Shown here in pieces: positions 25,620 through 35,547 of a stretch of DNA of 64,000 nucleotides. The notes below the pieces were generated by a model. It saw only the letters and a list, made by a program, of their open reading frames with translations. It ran no database searches and was not told the origin of the DNA. This DNA is from Hamadaea sp013361475. Its GTDB lineage: Bacteria; Actinomycetota; Actinomycetes; Mycobacteriales; Micromonosporaceae. Each line of letters begins with the position of its first letter. Within the stretch, counting starts at the first letter, position 1. The DNA is taken from NCBI RefSeq assembly GCF_040654195.1, contig NZ_JBFAHM010000021.1:1-64000 (forward strand). The letters run 5' to 3'. The translations under genes were made by a program, and so were the position numbers.

Positions 25620-25670
25620 TTCGATAGTTTAGCCTTGCTGTCAACCCCTTGTGACGCTGGAGGTATCGCG

Positions 25671-26822
25671 GTGGACTGGAGCGACGAGCAGAGATCACTG
25701 GTCGAGGCGGTGCGGGACTTCTGCCGCCGAGAAGCCGGAACGCGGGAGCAGCGGCAGCGGCTGACCAACGGCGGCCGGGAGAACCACAGCCCGGAGCTGT
25801 ACCACAAGATGGCCGACCTCGGCTGGCTGGGTCTGTCGCTGCCGGAGGAGTTCGACGGCGGCGGCGCGGGCATGGTGGAGCTGTGCCTGTTCCTGGAGGA
25901 GACCGCCCGGGCGATGGCCCCGATCGGCGGGTTCACCACCTCGATCATCGTCGCCGCGACCTATGAGCGGTTCGGTTCCCTGGACCAGAAGAAGCTCATC
26001 TTGGGCGGCGTCGCCCAAGGCATCGTCGAGGCGGTGGCGATGTCCGAGCCGGAGGCCGGTTCCGATGTGGCGAACCTCAGCTGCCGGGCCGAGCGCCGCG
26101 GTGACGGGTTCGTCGTCAACGGACAGAAGACCTGGTGCTCCAACGCCCACCTCGCCGAGCACATCCTGCTGGTCGCCCGTACCTCCGGCCACGCCGGTGA
26201 CCACGACGGCCTGACCATGTTCCTCGTCCCCACCGGTACGCCCGGCCTGACCGTCTCCGGCATCGACACCATGGGCGGCCGCGAGGTCAACGACCTCTAC
26301 TTCGCCGACTGCGTACTGCCGGCCGACGCCGTGGTCGGGCAGGTGGACCAGGGCTGGCGGCAGCTGATGGCGGGACTCAACATGGAGCGGCTGATCCTCG
26401 CCAGCGTCATGCTCGGCACCGCCCAGCGCGCGTTCGACGACGTCGTCGAGTACGTCAAGAACCGCCGCCAGTTCCGCCGGCCCATCGGCTCGTTCCAGGT
26501 CATCCGGCACCGCCTGGCCGACCTGGCCACCGAGATCGAATGCGCCCGCCTCCTCGTCTACAACACCGCGAGGCAAGTCGATCGGTCGCCGGCGACGGTG
26601 CTGCCCCGGGAGAGTTCGATGGCCAAGCTCAAGGCCACCGAGACCGCCCGCCGGGTCGCCCTGGACGCCATGCAGATGATGGGCGGCTACGGGTACGCGA
26701 CCGAGTTCGACATGGAGCGCCTCGTCCGGGCCTCGGTCGTGTCGACCGTCTACGGCGGCACCAGCGAGATCCAGCGCGAAATCATCGCCAAGACCTACGG
26801 GCTGTCCGACCAGTTGCAGTGA
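25671..26822 (+). CDS. Acyl-CoA dehydrogenase
   Basis: 383 aa. AMSEPEAGSDVANL, NGQKTWCSNAHLAEHILLVART, RRQFRRPIGSFQVIRHRLADLATEI and MMGGYGYATEFDMERLVRASVVSTVYGGTSEIQREIIAKTYGL are family hallmarks. GTG at 25671 is chosen for its GGAGG at 7-nt spacing. It is divergent from the aldehyde dehydrogenase and probably shares the GntR operator. A transcription terminator follows immediately. Confidence 0.93.
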   Translation: MDWSDEQRSLVEAVRDFCRREAGTREQRQRLTNGGRENHSPELYHKMADLGWLGLSLPEEFDGGGAGMVELCLFLEETARAMAPIGGFTTSIIVAATYERFGSLDQKKLILGGVAQGIVEAVAMSEPEAGSDVANLSCRAERRGDGFVVNGQKTWCSNAHLAEHILLVARTSGHAGDHDGLTMFLVPTGTPGLTVSGIDTMGGREVNDLYFADCVLPADAVVGQVDQGWRQLMAGLNMERLILASVMLGTAQRAFDDVVEYVKNRRQFRRPIGSFQVIRHRLADLATEIECARLLVYNTARQVDRSPATVLPRESSMAKLKATETARRVALDAMQMMGGYGYATEFDMERLVRASVVSTVYGGTSEIQREIIAKTYGLSDQLQ

Positions 26823-26826
26823 CGCG

Positions 26827-26860
26827 GGCATCCCGTCGGCCGTTCGGCCGACGGGATGCC
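26827..26860. terminator. Terminator between acyl-CoA dehydrogenase and FadB-type genes
   Basis: A perfect 15-bp stem (26827-26841 with 26846-26860) closed by a GTTC tetraloop lies between the convergent stops at 26822 and 26876. Confidence 0.92.
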
Positions 26861-26875
26861 GTCATGCTGACCGGC

Positions 26876-29023
26876 CTATTCGAACAGCTCACCTCGGTCG
26901 GCCTTGGCCACCAGCAACTGGGGCGGGCTGAACCGGTCGCCGTAGCGCTCTGCCAGCACCCGCGCGCGGGCGATGAAGCCAGGCAGACCACCCTCGTACT
27001 GGTTGATGTACTGCAGTACGCCGCCGGTCCACGCCGGGTAACCGATGCCCAGGATCGAGCCGACGTTGGCGTCGACGACCGAGTCCAGCACGCCCTCTTC
27101 GAGGCACCGCACCGACTCGACCGCTTCGATGAACAGCATCCGTTCCTGGAGGTCCTCGAAGGGCGTGTCGAGGTTCGTCCCCCCGAAGTTCTCCCGCAGC
27201 CCCGGCCAGAGACCGGCCCGCTTGCCGTCCTGGTAGTCGTAGAAGCCCGCACCGCCGGAACGTCCGGGCCGGCCGAACTCGTCGATCATCCGGTCGATGA
27301 CCGCGTCGGCGGCGTGCGGGTGCCACGTGCCACCGGCGGCGACCGTCGCCGCGGCCGTCTCCTGCCGAATCTTGCGGGGCAGGGTCAGGGTGAGCTCGTC
27401 CATCAGCGCGAGGACCGGCGCGGGGTACCCCGCCTGGCTGCTCGCCTGCTCGATGGTGGCCGCCGGGATCCCCTCGGCCAGCATCGACACGCCCTCGTTG
27501 GTGAACGTGCCGATGACCCGGCTGGTGAAGAAGCCCCGGCTGTCGTTGACGACGATGGGCGTCTTGCGCAGCCGGCGTACGACGCCGAGCGCCCGCTGCA
27601 GTGTGGCCTCGGTCGTCCGCTCCCCACGAATCACCTCGACCAGCGGCATCTTGTCCACCGGCGAGAAGAAGTGCAGCCCGACGAACTCCCCCGGCTTGCT
27701 GACGCCTTCGGCGAGCATCGTGATCGGCAGGGTGGACGTGTTGGACGCGATGAGCGCGTCCGGCGCGACCTGCTCGATCTCGGCGTACACCTTGTGCTTG
27801 AGGGTGGGATCCTCGAAGACCGCCTCGATGACGAGGTCCACGCCGGCCAGGTCGGCGAGATCGTCGGTCGCCTGGATGCGCGCCAGGACCGCGTCCCGAT
27901 CATCCGCTGTGGACTTTCCGCGGGCGACCGCCTTGTCCAACAGGCCCACCGAGTACGCCTTGCCGCGCACCGCGCCTTCGACGGTCACGTCCTTGAGCAC
28001 GACATCCATCCCGGCTCGGGCACACACGTACGCGATGGCGGCGCCCATCATGCCCGCGCCCACGACCGCCACCCGCCGCACCGGCGGATGACCGTCACCG
28101 ACGTCCCGAGCGCCGGCGGTCTGCACGTCGAAGAACAGCGCCTTGATCATGTTCTCGGCGATCCGGCCGGTCGTCAGCTCCGTGAAATACCGCCCCTCGA
28201 TGGTGAACGCGGTCTCCAGATCGACCTGCGCGCCCTCCACCGCGGCGGCGAGGATGTTGCGCGGCGCCGGATAGGGCGCACCCTTCAACTGCTTACGCAG
28301 CAAGGCGGGCATCGCCGGCAACTGGGCGGCGAGCGCCGGAGTGGACGGAGTGCCGCCGGGAATCTTGTACCCCTTGCGGTCATAGGGTTGCGTCGCGTCC
28401 GGGTTGGCGGCGATCCAGGCACGGGCGGCGTCCATCATGCTCGCCTCGTCAGCGGCGATCTCGTCGACCAGTCCGTTCGCGAGGGCGTCCTGCGGCCGTC
28501 GCCGCTGACCGCGTACCAGCCAGTTGACCAGCGCGTCGGCCACGCCCAGCAGGCGCACCGTGCGCACGACGCCGCCGCAGCCGGGCAGCAGGCCCAGCGT
28601 GACCTCCGGGAAGCCGATCTCGATCGCCGGATTGTCGAGCACGATGCGGTGGTGGCAGCCGAGGGCGAGTTCGAGCCCGCCGCCGAGCGCCGATCCGTTG
28701 ATCGCGGCGACGACCGGGCGCCCGAAGGTCTCCAGGCGGCGCACGGCGTTCTTGAGCCGCCGGGTGTCGGCCTGGGACGACTCGGCGTCGGCGGGCGTCA
28801 GCCGCAGCAGAGCCTCCAGGTCGCCACCGGCGAAGAAGGTCTTCTTCGCCGAGGTGAGGATCACGCCCGTGATCTGGTCCCGCTCCGCCTCGAGCCGCTC
28901 CACGGTCACCACGAGGCTCGCCCCGAACTCGTCGTTCATCACGTTCGCCGAACGCCCGGGGTGGTCGAGAGTCAACAGGACGATGCCGTCGGCACCGTGC
29001 TCCCACCGGATTGTGCTGACCAT
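26876..29023 (-). CDS. fadB: Bifunctional enoyl-CoA hydratase / 3-hydroxyacyl-CoA dehydrogenase (FadB/FadJ type)
   Basis: 715 aa. The N-terminal crotonase domain (1 to about 190; NGSALGGGLELALGCHHRIVL and the acidic PEVTLGLLPGCGG loop) is joined to an NAD-binding Rossmann domain (from about 315, VAVVGAGMMGAAIAYVCARAG) and the C-terminal hydroxyacyl dehydrogenase domains (GLHFFSPVDKMPLVEVI, VVNDSRGFFTSRV). It carries out the second and third beta-oxidation steps. ATG at 29023 has GAGGAG upstream. It follows the thiolase gene by 10 bp, forming the classic FadA-FadB pair. Confidence 0.94.
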   Translation of the reverse strand: MVSTIRWEHGADGIVLLTLDHPGRSANVMNDEFGASLVVTVERLEAERDQITGVILTSAKKTFFAGGDLEALLRLTPADAESSQADTRRLKNAVRRLETFGRPVVAAINGSALGGGLELALGCHHRIVLDNPAIEIGFPEVTLGLLPGCGGVVRTVRLLGVADALVNWLVRGQRRRPQDALANGLVDEIAADEASMMDAARAWIAANPDATQPYDRKGYKIPGGTPSTPALAAQLPAMPALLRKQLKGAPYPAPRNILAAAVEGAQVDLETAFTIEGRYFTELTTGRIAENMIKALFFDVQTAGARDVGDGHPPVRRVAVVGAGMMGAAIAYVCARAGMDVVLKDVTVEGAVRGKAYSVGLLDKAVARGKSTADDRDAVLARIQATDDLADLAGVDLVIEAVFEDPTLKHKVYAEIEQVAPDALIASNTSTLPITMLAEGVSKPGEFVGLHFFSPVDKMPLVEVIRGERTTEATLQRALGVVRRLRKTPIVVNDSRGFFTSRVIGTFTNEGVSMLAEGIPAATIEQASSQAGYPAPVLALMDELTLTLPRKIRQETAAATVAAGGTWHPHAADAVIDRMIDEFGRPGRSGGAGFYDYQDGKRAGLWPGLRENFGGTNLDTPFEDLQERMLFIEAVESVRCLEEGVLDSVVDANVGSILGIGYPAWTGGVLQYINQYEGGLPGFIARARVLAERYGDRFSPPQLLVAKADRGELFE

Positions 29024-29033
29024 TCGTGACTCC

Positions 29034-30248
<1,215 letters not shown>

Positions 30249-30364
30249 GGCCAAGCTCCTCGCTGCTCACCCGAATGCGAATTCCGCCTAACTTTCGTCG
30301 AGCTCGCCGCTGGTTGTCAAGCGGTCGGCGTACGCGAAGCCCGCTGGCCGACCGGAGCCTGGAG

Positions 30365-30381
30365 CGCGTTCGGCGAACGCG
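30365..30381. promoter_or_regulatory. 17-bp perfect palindrome between thiolase operon and TetR gene
   Basis: CGCGTTCG-G-CGAACGCG is a perfect dyad with a single central base, the geometry favoured by TetR-family operators. It is 52 bp upstream of the regulator start and 117 bp upstream of the thiolase start. Confidence 0.6.
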
Positions 30382-30432
30382 ACGGACCGCGGCCGCTGCG
30401 ACCTTCTCGCGAGGTGGCGCTAACGTGTACGG

Positions 30433-31623
30433 GTGCGAGCAGCAGCGAGCGGCGAGAGCCCCGTAGCAACGAAGCGGCCGAAAGACCGGAAGGATCGCAT
30501 CGCGCTGGCCGGGGCCGAGCTGTTCTGCGAGCGGGGCTACCACCGAGTCTCGGTCGACGAGATCGCCGCCGTCGTCGGCATCAGCGGGCCCGCCGTCTAC
30601 CGGCACTTCCCGAACAAGTACGCGATCCTCGTGCACGCCACCCGGGACGTCGCCGGCGCACTGCTCGCCGCGACCGCCGACCCGCACGGGACGACCGCCG
30701 AAGGCATCCTTGACGAACAGCTCGGCGCACTCGCTGGAGTCGCCGTCGCCAAGCGGCGCGTCGCCGGCCTCTACCAATGGGAGCGGCGCTACCTCACTCC
30801 CGAGCACCGGCAGGAATTCGCGGCGATGCTCGCCACCCTGGTGAGCCGCCTCGCCGACCCGCTCCGCGACCTGCGGCCCGACCTCACCGCCGGACAGTCG
30901 GAGTTCCTGGTCAACGCCGCGCTCAGCGCCTTCGGCAGCGTCTCCGTCCATCGCGCGACCACTGCAGGCACCGAACAGCTGCTCACCCGGGTCGCGTGGA
31001 CGCTGCTGCGGGCCGACGCGCCCCAGCCACCGGCGCCCGAGCCCACGGCGCCCGATGCCGCCCCCGTACGCCCGGCGTCGCGTCGTGAACTGCTGCTGAG
31101 CGAGGCGATCCGGCTGTTCCATCATCAGGGCTACCACGCCGTCGCCGTCGAGGACATCGGACGGGCCGCCGGGATGCAGGCCTCCAGCGTGTACCGCTAC
31201 TTCCCCAGCAAGGCCGACCTGCTCGCAGCCGCGTACTACCGGGCCACAGACCGTCTTTCGGGCGCCACGACGGCGGCGATCGCCGAGGCGAAGGACCCGG
31301 CCGACGCCCTGAACCGCGTCGTGCACGCGTACGTCGCCTTCGCGTTCGGCCAGAGCGACCTCGTCGCCGTGTACCTGGCGGAGAACAACAATCTGCCCGA
31401 CGAGGATCGCCACCAGTTGCGGGGGGCGCAGCGCGCACACGTCGAGGAATGGGTGCGCCTCGTCGTCGCCGTGCGACCAGATATGCCGGTCGCCGACGCC
31501 CGGGTGCTCGTGCACGCCGTCCTCAACGTCATCACCGACATCGGCCGGCTCGGCCGCTTCGACCGCGCCACGGGCTACGACGTCCAGACGGCCCGCCTCG
31601 CCCTGGCGGTGCTGCGGGCGTGA
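30433..31623 (+). CDS. Tandem-TetR regulator 1 (two TetR domains in one chain)
   Basis: 396 aa, about twice a normal TetR protein. It has two complete TetR DNA-binding heads: residues about 15-62 (VSVDEIAAVVGISGPAVYRHFPNKYAIL) and about 220-265 (VAVEDIGRAAGMQASSVYRYFPSKADLL), each followed by a helical ligand-type domain. A Pro-rich linker (about 195-215) joins them. Such a chain may bind DNA as a pseudo-dimer. GTG at 30433 is the only plausible start, and no strong ribosome site precedes it. It is divergent from the thiolase operon. Confidence 0.9.
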   Translation: MRAAASGESPVATKRPKDRKDRIALAGAELFCERGYHRVSVDEIAAVVGISGPAVYRHFPNKYAILVHATRDVAGALLAATADPHGTTAEGILDEQLGALAGVAVAKRRVAGLYQWERRYLTPEHRQEFAAMLATLVSRLADPLRDLRPDLTAGQSEFLVNAALSAFGSVSVHRATTAGTEQLLTRVAWTLLRADAPQPPAPEPTAPDAAPVRPASRRELLLSEAIRLFHHQGYHAVAVEDIGRAAGMQASSVYRYFPSKADLLAAAYYRATDRLSGATTAAIAEAKDPADALNRVVHAYVAFAFGQSDLVAVYLAENNNLPDEDRHQLRGAQRAHVEEWVRLVVAVRPDMPVADARVLVHAVLNVITDIGRLGRFDRATGYDVQTARLALAVLRA

Positions 31624-31705
31624 GCTGTCGGCCGACCGGTCGACGACGCTGTGATTGACTAGCAGGCATGGTCCTGTGCCCGCCCACGTCGCCGCGAGGG
31701 AACCT

Positions 31706-32869
31706 GTGACCAGCGGGCCGACCGCGGCCACCCGGCCGCGCAACCGTAAGCAGATCATCGTCGACGCGGCCGGTCAGGTGTTCAGCGAACGCGGCTACCA
31801 CGCGGCGTCCATGGAGGAGATCGCCGCCGTCGTGGGGATCAGCGCGGCCGCGCTGTACCGGCACTTCCCGAACAAGTACGCGCTGTTCGCCGAGTGCGCC
31901 AACATCATGGTGGACAACCTCGTCGCCGCCGTCGACGAGTTGCCCGGCGACGCGGCTCTGTCGGATGCGCTCGTCGCCCTCACCCGGGTCACCGTCGCCC
32001 ATCGTGCGTCCGGCGGCCTCTACCGTTGGGAAGCCCGCTACCTGGAACGGCCGGACCGTCGCGTACTCCGGGCGAAGTTCGCCCACGTCGTCGGCCGCGT
32101 CACCGAGCTGGCCCGGCGCGAGTACGCGCTCCCGGACGAACACCTGCGAGCCGTGGCAGCGCTCGGCGCCATCGGGTCCGTCACGATGCATCACACCTCG
32201 ATCGCTCAACGGCGGATGGAAGAGCTGCTGCTGGACTCCGCGATGCGCGTGGTCGCCACCGATCCGGCGGCCGCCGCGGGCAGTGCCCGCCTGGTCGAGC
32301 TGCCGGCGCAACCCGTGCCCCGGACGCGCCGCGCCGAGATCCTCGCGGCGGCCATTCCGTTGTTCGCCCGCGACGGCTTCGCCACCGTCACGAACGCCCA
32401 GATCGCTCAGGCCGTGGGACTCGCACCCTCCGCGATCTATCGCCAGTACCCCGGCAAGGTCGACATCCTCGTCGCAGCCTGCCTCCAGGCCGCCGGGCTG
32501 CTGGCGCAGGCGGTCGAACGCAGCCTGCACCACGCGGCCGACCCCCGGGAGGCCCTGGTCACGCTGGCCGCGACCTACGTGGCCTACTGCTTCGAGCACA
32601 ACGCCCTCAACAGCGTGGCCGAGGCCGAGGTCGCCGGTCTGCCCGCCGATCTGCAGCGCCCCGTGATCCTCGCGCAACGCGAGCACATCGCCGTCTGGGA
32701 ACACCAACTGCGGCTGGTACGCCCGGAGTTGGACCCGCGGCAGGCCCGGCTGTTGGTCCACGCGGGCTTCGGTGTGGTGGTGGAGGCCGGGCGCGCACTG
32801 CGCTGGCAGGACGCCCCCGGCCACCGGGACGCCGTGACCGCCTTGGCCACCGGCGCGTTGACGCTGTGA
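31706..32869 (+). CDS. Tandem-TetR regulator 2, paralogue of regulator 1
   Basis: 387 aa with the same two-head plan: residues about 14-63 (ASMEEIAAVVGISAAALYRHFPNKYALF) and about 207-255 (ATVTNAQIAQAVGLAPSAIYRQYPGK). The first heads of the two proteins are nearly identical in the recognition region (IAAVVGIS, YRHFPNKYA), pointing to tandem gene duplication; the second heads differ more. GTG at 31706 follows CGAGGGA; TTG at 31655 is an alternative. It converges on the Lcp gene with only 13 bp between stop codons, so it is a likely local regulator of rubber catabolism. Confidence 0.9.
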   Translation: MTSGPTAATRPRNRKQIIVDAAGQVFSERGYHAASMEEIAAVVGISAAALYRHFPNKYALFAECANIMVDNLVAAVDELPGDAALSDALVALTRVTVAHRASGGLYRWEARYLERPDRRVLRAKFAHVVGRVTELARREYALPDEHLRAVAALGAIGSVTMHHTSIAQRRMEELLLDSAMRVVATDPAAAAGSARLVELPAQPVPRTRRAEILAAAIPLFARDGFATVTNAQIAQAVGLAPSAIYRQYPGKVDILVAACLQAAGLLAQAVERSLHHAADPREALVTLAATYVAYCFEHNALNSVAEAEVAGLPADLQRPVILAQREHIAVWEHQLRLVRPELDPRQARLLVHAGFGVVVEAGRALRWQDAPGHRDAVTALATGALTL

Positions 32870-32882
32870 CGCGTACGCCGGC

Positions 32883-34100
32883 TCAGCTGCCGGGCCGGTT
32901 GCCCGTCGGAATGGTGATCGGGGTGTAGCTCGTCGAGGTGCCGTTGTTGAGGAACAGCATCGCCATGCCCCGGATGAACTGGTCGAAGAGGGAGAACCCC
33001 TCCGGCACGATCGGCGACAGACCCTCTCGGAACAGGACGTACGCCGGCCAGCCGACCTCGATCAGGCTTCGCGAGACGTAGTCGCGCGGCAGCTGCAGCC
33101 AGTTGCCGATCTTGTCGCTGAGCACGTAGCGCGAGAACTCCCGCTGGAATCCCTTGGTCACGCCCAGGTCGACCGAGGACGTCAGGTTCAGCAGGATGTT
33201 GGCCAGGTCGATGCCTTCCGGCGTCGGGCCCAGCAGCGGCGTGAGCACATACTTCGACTGCTCTTCGGCCGCCGCCCAGCTCGCCGGGATGAAGTCGTCG
33301 CGTACGCCGAGCAGGTGCAGCGCCACCTGCCACATGTGCAGGTACGCCGCCTCCTCCGCCGACGACATCCGCAGCCCGAAAGAACGCCACTCCAGCAGCT
33401 TGCGGTGCACGTAGGTGCCCAGGCTGTGGAAGGTGATCAGGATGTCGCCGTTGCTGATCGGAATCGGGTTGTCGGTGACCGCCCGCCATTGGGCCGACTG
33501 CGGCAGCAGATGGCGTACCGCCGCGTGGGTCAGCCGCGTCTTGTTCGAGGTGACCACGAAGTGGCCGGTGGGCTTGAACGCGTCCATCGCGCTCAGGTCG
33601 TAGCCGTAGGTGAACGTCTTCGCCGCGCGCATCTGCATGCCGGCGCCGCCCTCGGACCAGTAGACGTTGCGGGCCTCCCGCGGGATCACGGTGCTCATGA
33701 TTCCGCTGCCCAGTCCGTACAGCAGGAACAGGTACATGCTCATGCGCTTGTTGAACTGCGCGGCGAGGTCCAGCTTGGCCTGGTCCGCCCACGACGGCAG
33801 CTTGTTGTAGGTCCGCAGATAGGTGGTGAGCTGAGCCGGCAGACCGCTGGGCAACGGGTCACCGTTGTTGACCCATGACAGGAACGCCGTGTTGACGGCC
33901 GGAATCTGATTGCCGTCGAGCAGCGACGCGACCAGCGGGTCGGTGGCGTCGTCCCAGACGTCCCACGGGTCGGTGACCGTGTCGGTTGCGGCGATGGAAC
34001 CCGCGGACGACCACGCCCACGCCTTCGGAGCTTCCGTCGTGGCTACCAGACCCAGCGCGGCACCGAGGGTCAGGATGCTTCTTCTGCTGAGATTTTGCAT
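32883..34100 (-). CDS. lcp: Latex clearing protein, Tat-exported rubber oxygenase
   Basis: 405 aa, the usual Lcp length. A Tat signal (NLSRRSILTLGAALG, cleaved near AWAWSS) exports a b-type haem dioxygenase of the DUF2236 family that cleaves poly(cis-1,4-isoprene) into oligoisoprenoids with aldehyde and keto ends. LPSWADQAKL, YGLGSGIMSTVIPREARNVY, TRLTHAAVRHLLPQS and PTPEGIDLANILL are Lcp signatures. E142, R158, K161, T162 and H192 keep exactly the spacing of E148, R164, K167, T168 and H198 (haem ligand) of Lcp-K30 as I recall its numbering. It is divergent from an acyl-CoA dehydrogenase/kinase-like pair and convergent with tandem-TetR regulator 2. Confidence 0.92.
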   Translation of the reverse strand: MQNLSRRSILTLGAALGLVATTEAPKAWAWSSAGSIAATDTVTDPWDVWDDATDPLVASLLDGNQIPAVNTAFLSWVNNGDPLPSGLPAQLTTYLRTYNKLPSWADQAKLDLAAQFNKRMSMYLFLLYGLGSGIMSTVIPREARNVYWSEGGAGMQMRAAKTFTYGYDLSAMDAFKPTGHFVVTSNKTRLTHAAVRHLLPQSAQWRAVTDNPIPISNGDILITFHSLGTYVHRKLLEWRSFGLRMSSAEEAAYLHMWQVALHLLGVRDDFIPASWAAAEEQSKYVLTPLLGPTPEGIDLANILLNLTSSVDLGVTKGFQREFSRYVLSDKIGNWLQLPRDYVSRSLIEVGWPAYVLFREGLSPIVPEGFSLFDQFIRGMAMLFLNNGTSTSYTPITIPTGNRPGS

Positions 34101-34114
34101 TCGCGCACCTACCT

Positions 34115-34126
34115 ACCGGTCGGCCG
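34115..34126. promoter_or_regulatory. 12-bp motif shared by the lcp and TetR-2 upstream regions
   Basis: ACCGGTCGGCCG lies 15-26 bp upstream of the lcp start. Its exact reverse complement is at 31629-31640, upstream of tandem-TetR regulator 2. The 10-bp core also occurs between the thiolase and TetR-1 genes (30346-30355). The core is GC-rich and recurs in coding DNA, so the assignment as an operator is tentative. Confidence 0.35.
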
Positions 34127-34335
34127 GACGTTGCCTTGAGCACCGGCTTGTGGCGACGATACGAGCAGGTTTCAAGTCATCCGGTCATGTGATTTTCTAT
34201 TAACATAGAGGAGGGCAACTCGACCGGCAAGAGGAGATGTTCGATGCGTTCGACCGCGCGTATGCGAGCCTTCTCCCCGGCCGACGCATGACCGGTGCCC
34301 ATCGGAATATCAGCGACGAAACAGAGAGCGGAACC

Positions 34336-35547
34336 ATGCGAGATGACCCCGGAAGCGCCGAAGCGCCGGCGAACACAACGTCCGGACCGGCCGCGGACGA
34401 CCTCACGGAGCGGGTGCGAAGCTTCGTCGATCACCAGGTGATTCCGGTCGAGGACGAGATCGCGACCGACCGGGAGACCTGCGCGAGACTTCGCACAGCC
34501 GCGCGCGCTGCCGGACTGTTCGCCCCGTCCGCGCCGACCGCGTACGGCGGACTGGGATTGTCGATGCTCGAGCAGGCCGCCGTCCTGGAAGAGGCCGGCC
34601 GGAGTCTGGCCGGACCGCTCGTGTTGAACTGCGCTGCGCCCGACGAGGGCAACATGACGCTGCTCGACCACGTGGCCACGCCGACCCAACGCGAGCAGTA
34701 CCTTCGACCGTTGGCGGCGGGCGAGATCCGCTCGGCGTTCGCCATGACCGAACCCGCCCCCGGCGCCGGATCGGATCCCACCGCGTTGACCACGACGGCC
34801 GTCCGTGACCGCGGCGACTGGGTGATCGAGGGCCGGAAATGGTTCATCACCGGGGCCGACGGCGCCGCCTTCCTCATCGTGATGGCCCGCACCGGCCCCG
34901 ACGCCGCCACGATGTTCCTCGTCGACGCCGGTACGCCCGGACTGACGGTCGGCCGGCACATCCCCACGATCGACGGCGGCTTCGTCGGCGGGCACTGCCA
35001 GGTGGCGCTCGAACGCTGCCGGGTGCCGTCGTCCGCCGTCCTGGGTGAGGTCGACCGCGGCTTCGCCAACGCCCAGGTACGACTGGGACCCGCGCGCCTG
35101 ACCCACTGCATGCGCTGGCTCGGCATCGCCCGGCGCGCCCACGAGATCATGCTCGGCTACGTCCTCGACCGGGAACTGTTCGGCAGCCGGCTCGCCGACC
35201 TCGGTCTCGCCCAGCACCTCATCGCCGACAACGAGATCGACCTCGCGGCGTCCCGCGCGCTGGTCCGCACCACCGCCGCGACGCTGGACGAGCGGGGACG
35301 CGCGAACAACGAGACGTCGATCGCGAAGACGTTCGTCTCCGAAGCCGTCGGGCGGATCGTCGATCGTTCCGTGCAGTTGTGCGGCGCTCAGGGCGTCTCG
35401 CACGACCTGCCGCTGGCTCGATTCCTCGCCGAGGTACGCCCGTTTCGCATCTACGACGGCGCGTCCGAGGTGCATCGCTGGGCGGTGGCCCGCCGCGCGG
35501 TACGCCGCTACGAAGCCGCTCGGACCGCCGGAGCGACGCATGCCTGA
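34336..35547 (+). CDS. Acyl-CoA dehydrogenase paired with a kinase-like protein
   Basis: 403 aa from ATG at 34336; ATG at 34288 or 34237 would add an unconserved leader. FAMTEPAPGAGSDP, EGRKWFITGADGAAFLIVMART and QLCGAQGVSHDLPLARFLAEVRPFRIYDGASEVHRW match the ACAD10/11-like bacterial dehydrogenases, which are typically linked to an aminoglycoside-phosphotransferase-like partner. That partner is the next gene, overlapping by 8 bp. It begins the rightward half of the lcp divergent region, consistent with co-regulation with rubber cleavage. Confidence 0.9.
   Translation: MRDDPGSAEAPANTTSGPAADDLTERVRSFVDHQVIPVEDEIATDRETCARLRTAARAAGLFAPSAPTAYGGLGLSMLEQAAVLEEAGRSLAGPLVLNCAAPDEGNMTLLDHVATPTQREQYLRPLAAGEIRSAFAMTEPAPGAGSDPTALTTTAVRDRGDWVIEGRKWFITGADGAAFLIVMARTGPDAATMFLVDAGTPGLTVGRHIPTIDGGFVGGHCQVALERCRVPSSAVLGEVDRGFANAQVRLGPARLTHCMRWLGIARRAHEIMLGYVLDRELFGSRLADLGLAQHLIADNEIDLAASRALVRTTAATLDERGRANNETSIAKTFVSEAVGRIVDRSVQLCGAQGVSHDLPLARFLAEVRPFRIYDGASEVHRWAVARRAVRRYEAARTAGATHA

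Noticed and set aside
30346..30355. GGCCGACCGG core as a regulon-wide operator
   Set aside because: The 10-mer also occurs inside genes (3779, 36017) as expected for GC-rich DNA; only the longer lcp/TetR-2 match is kept, with low confidence.
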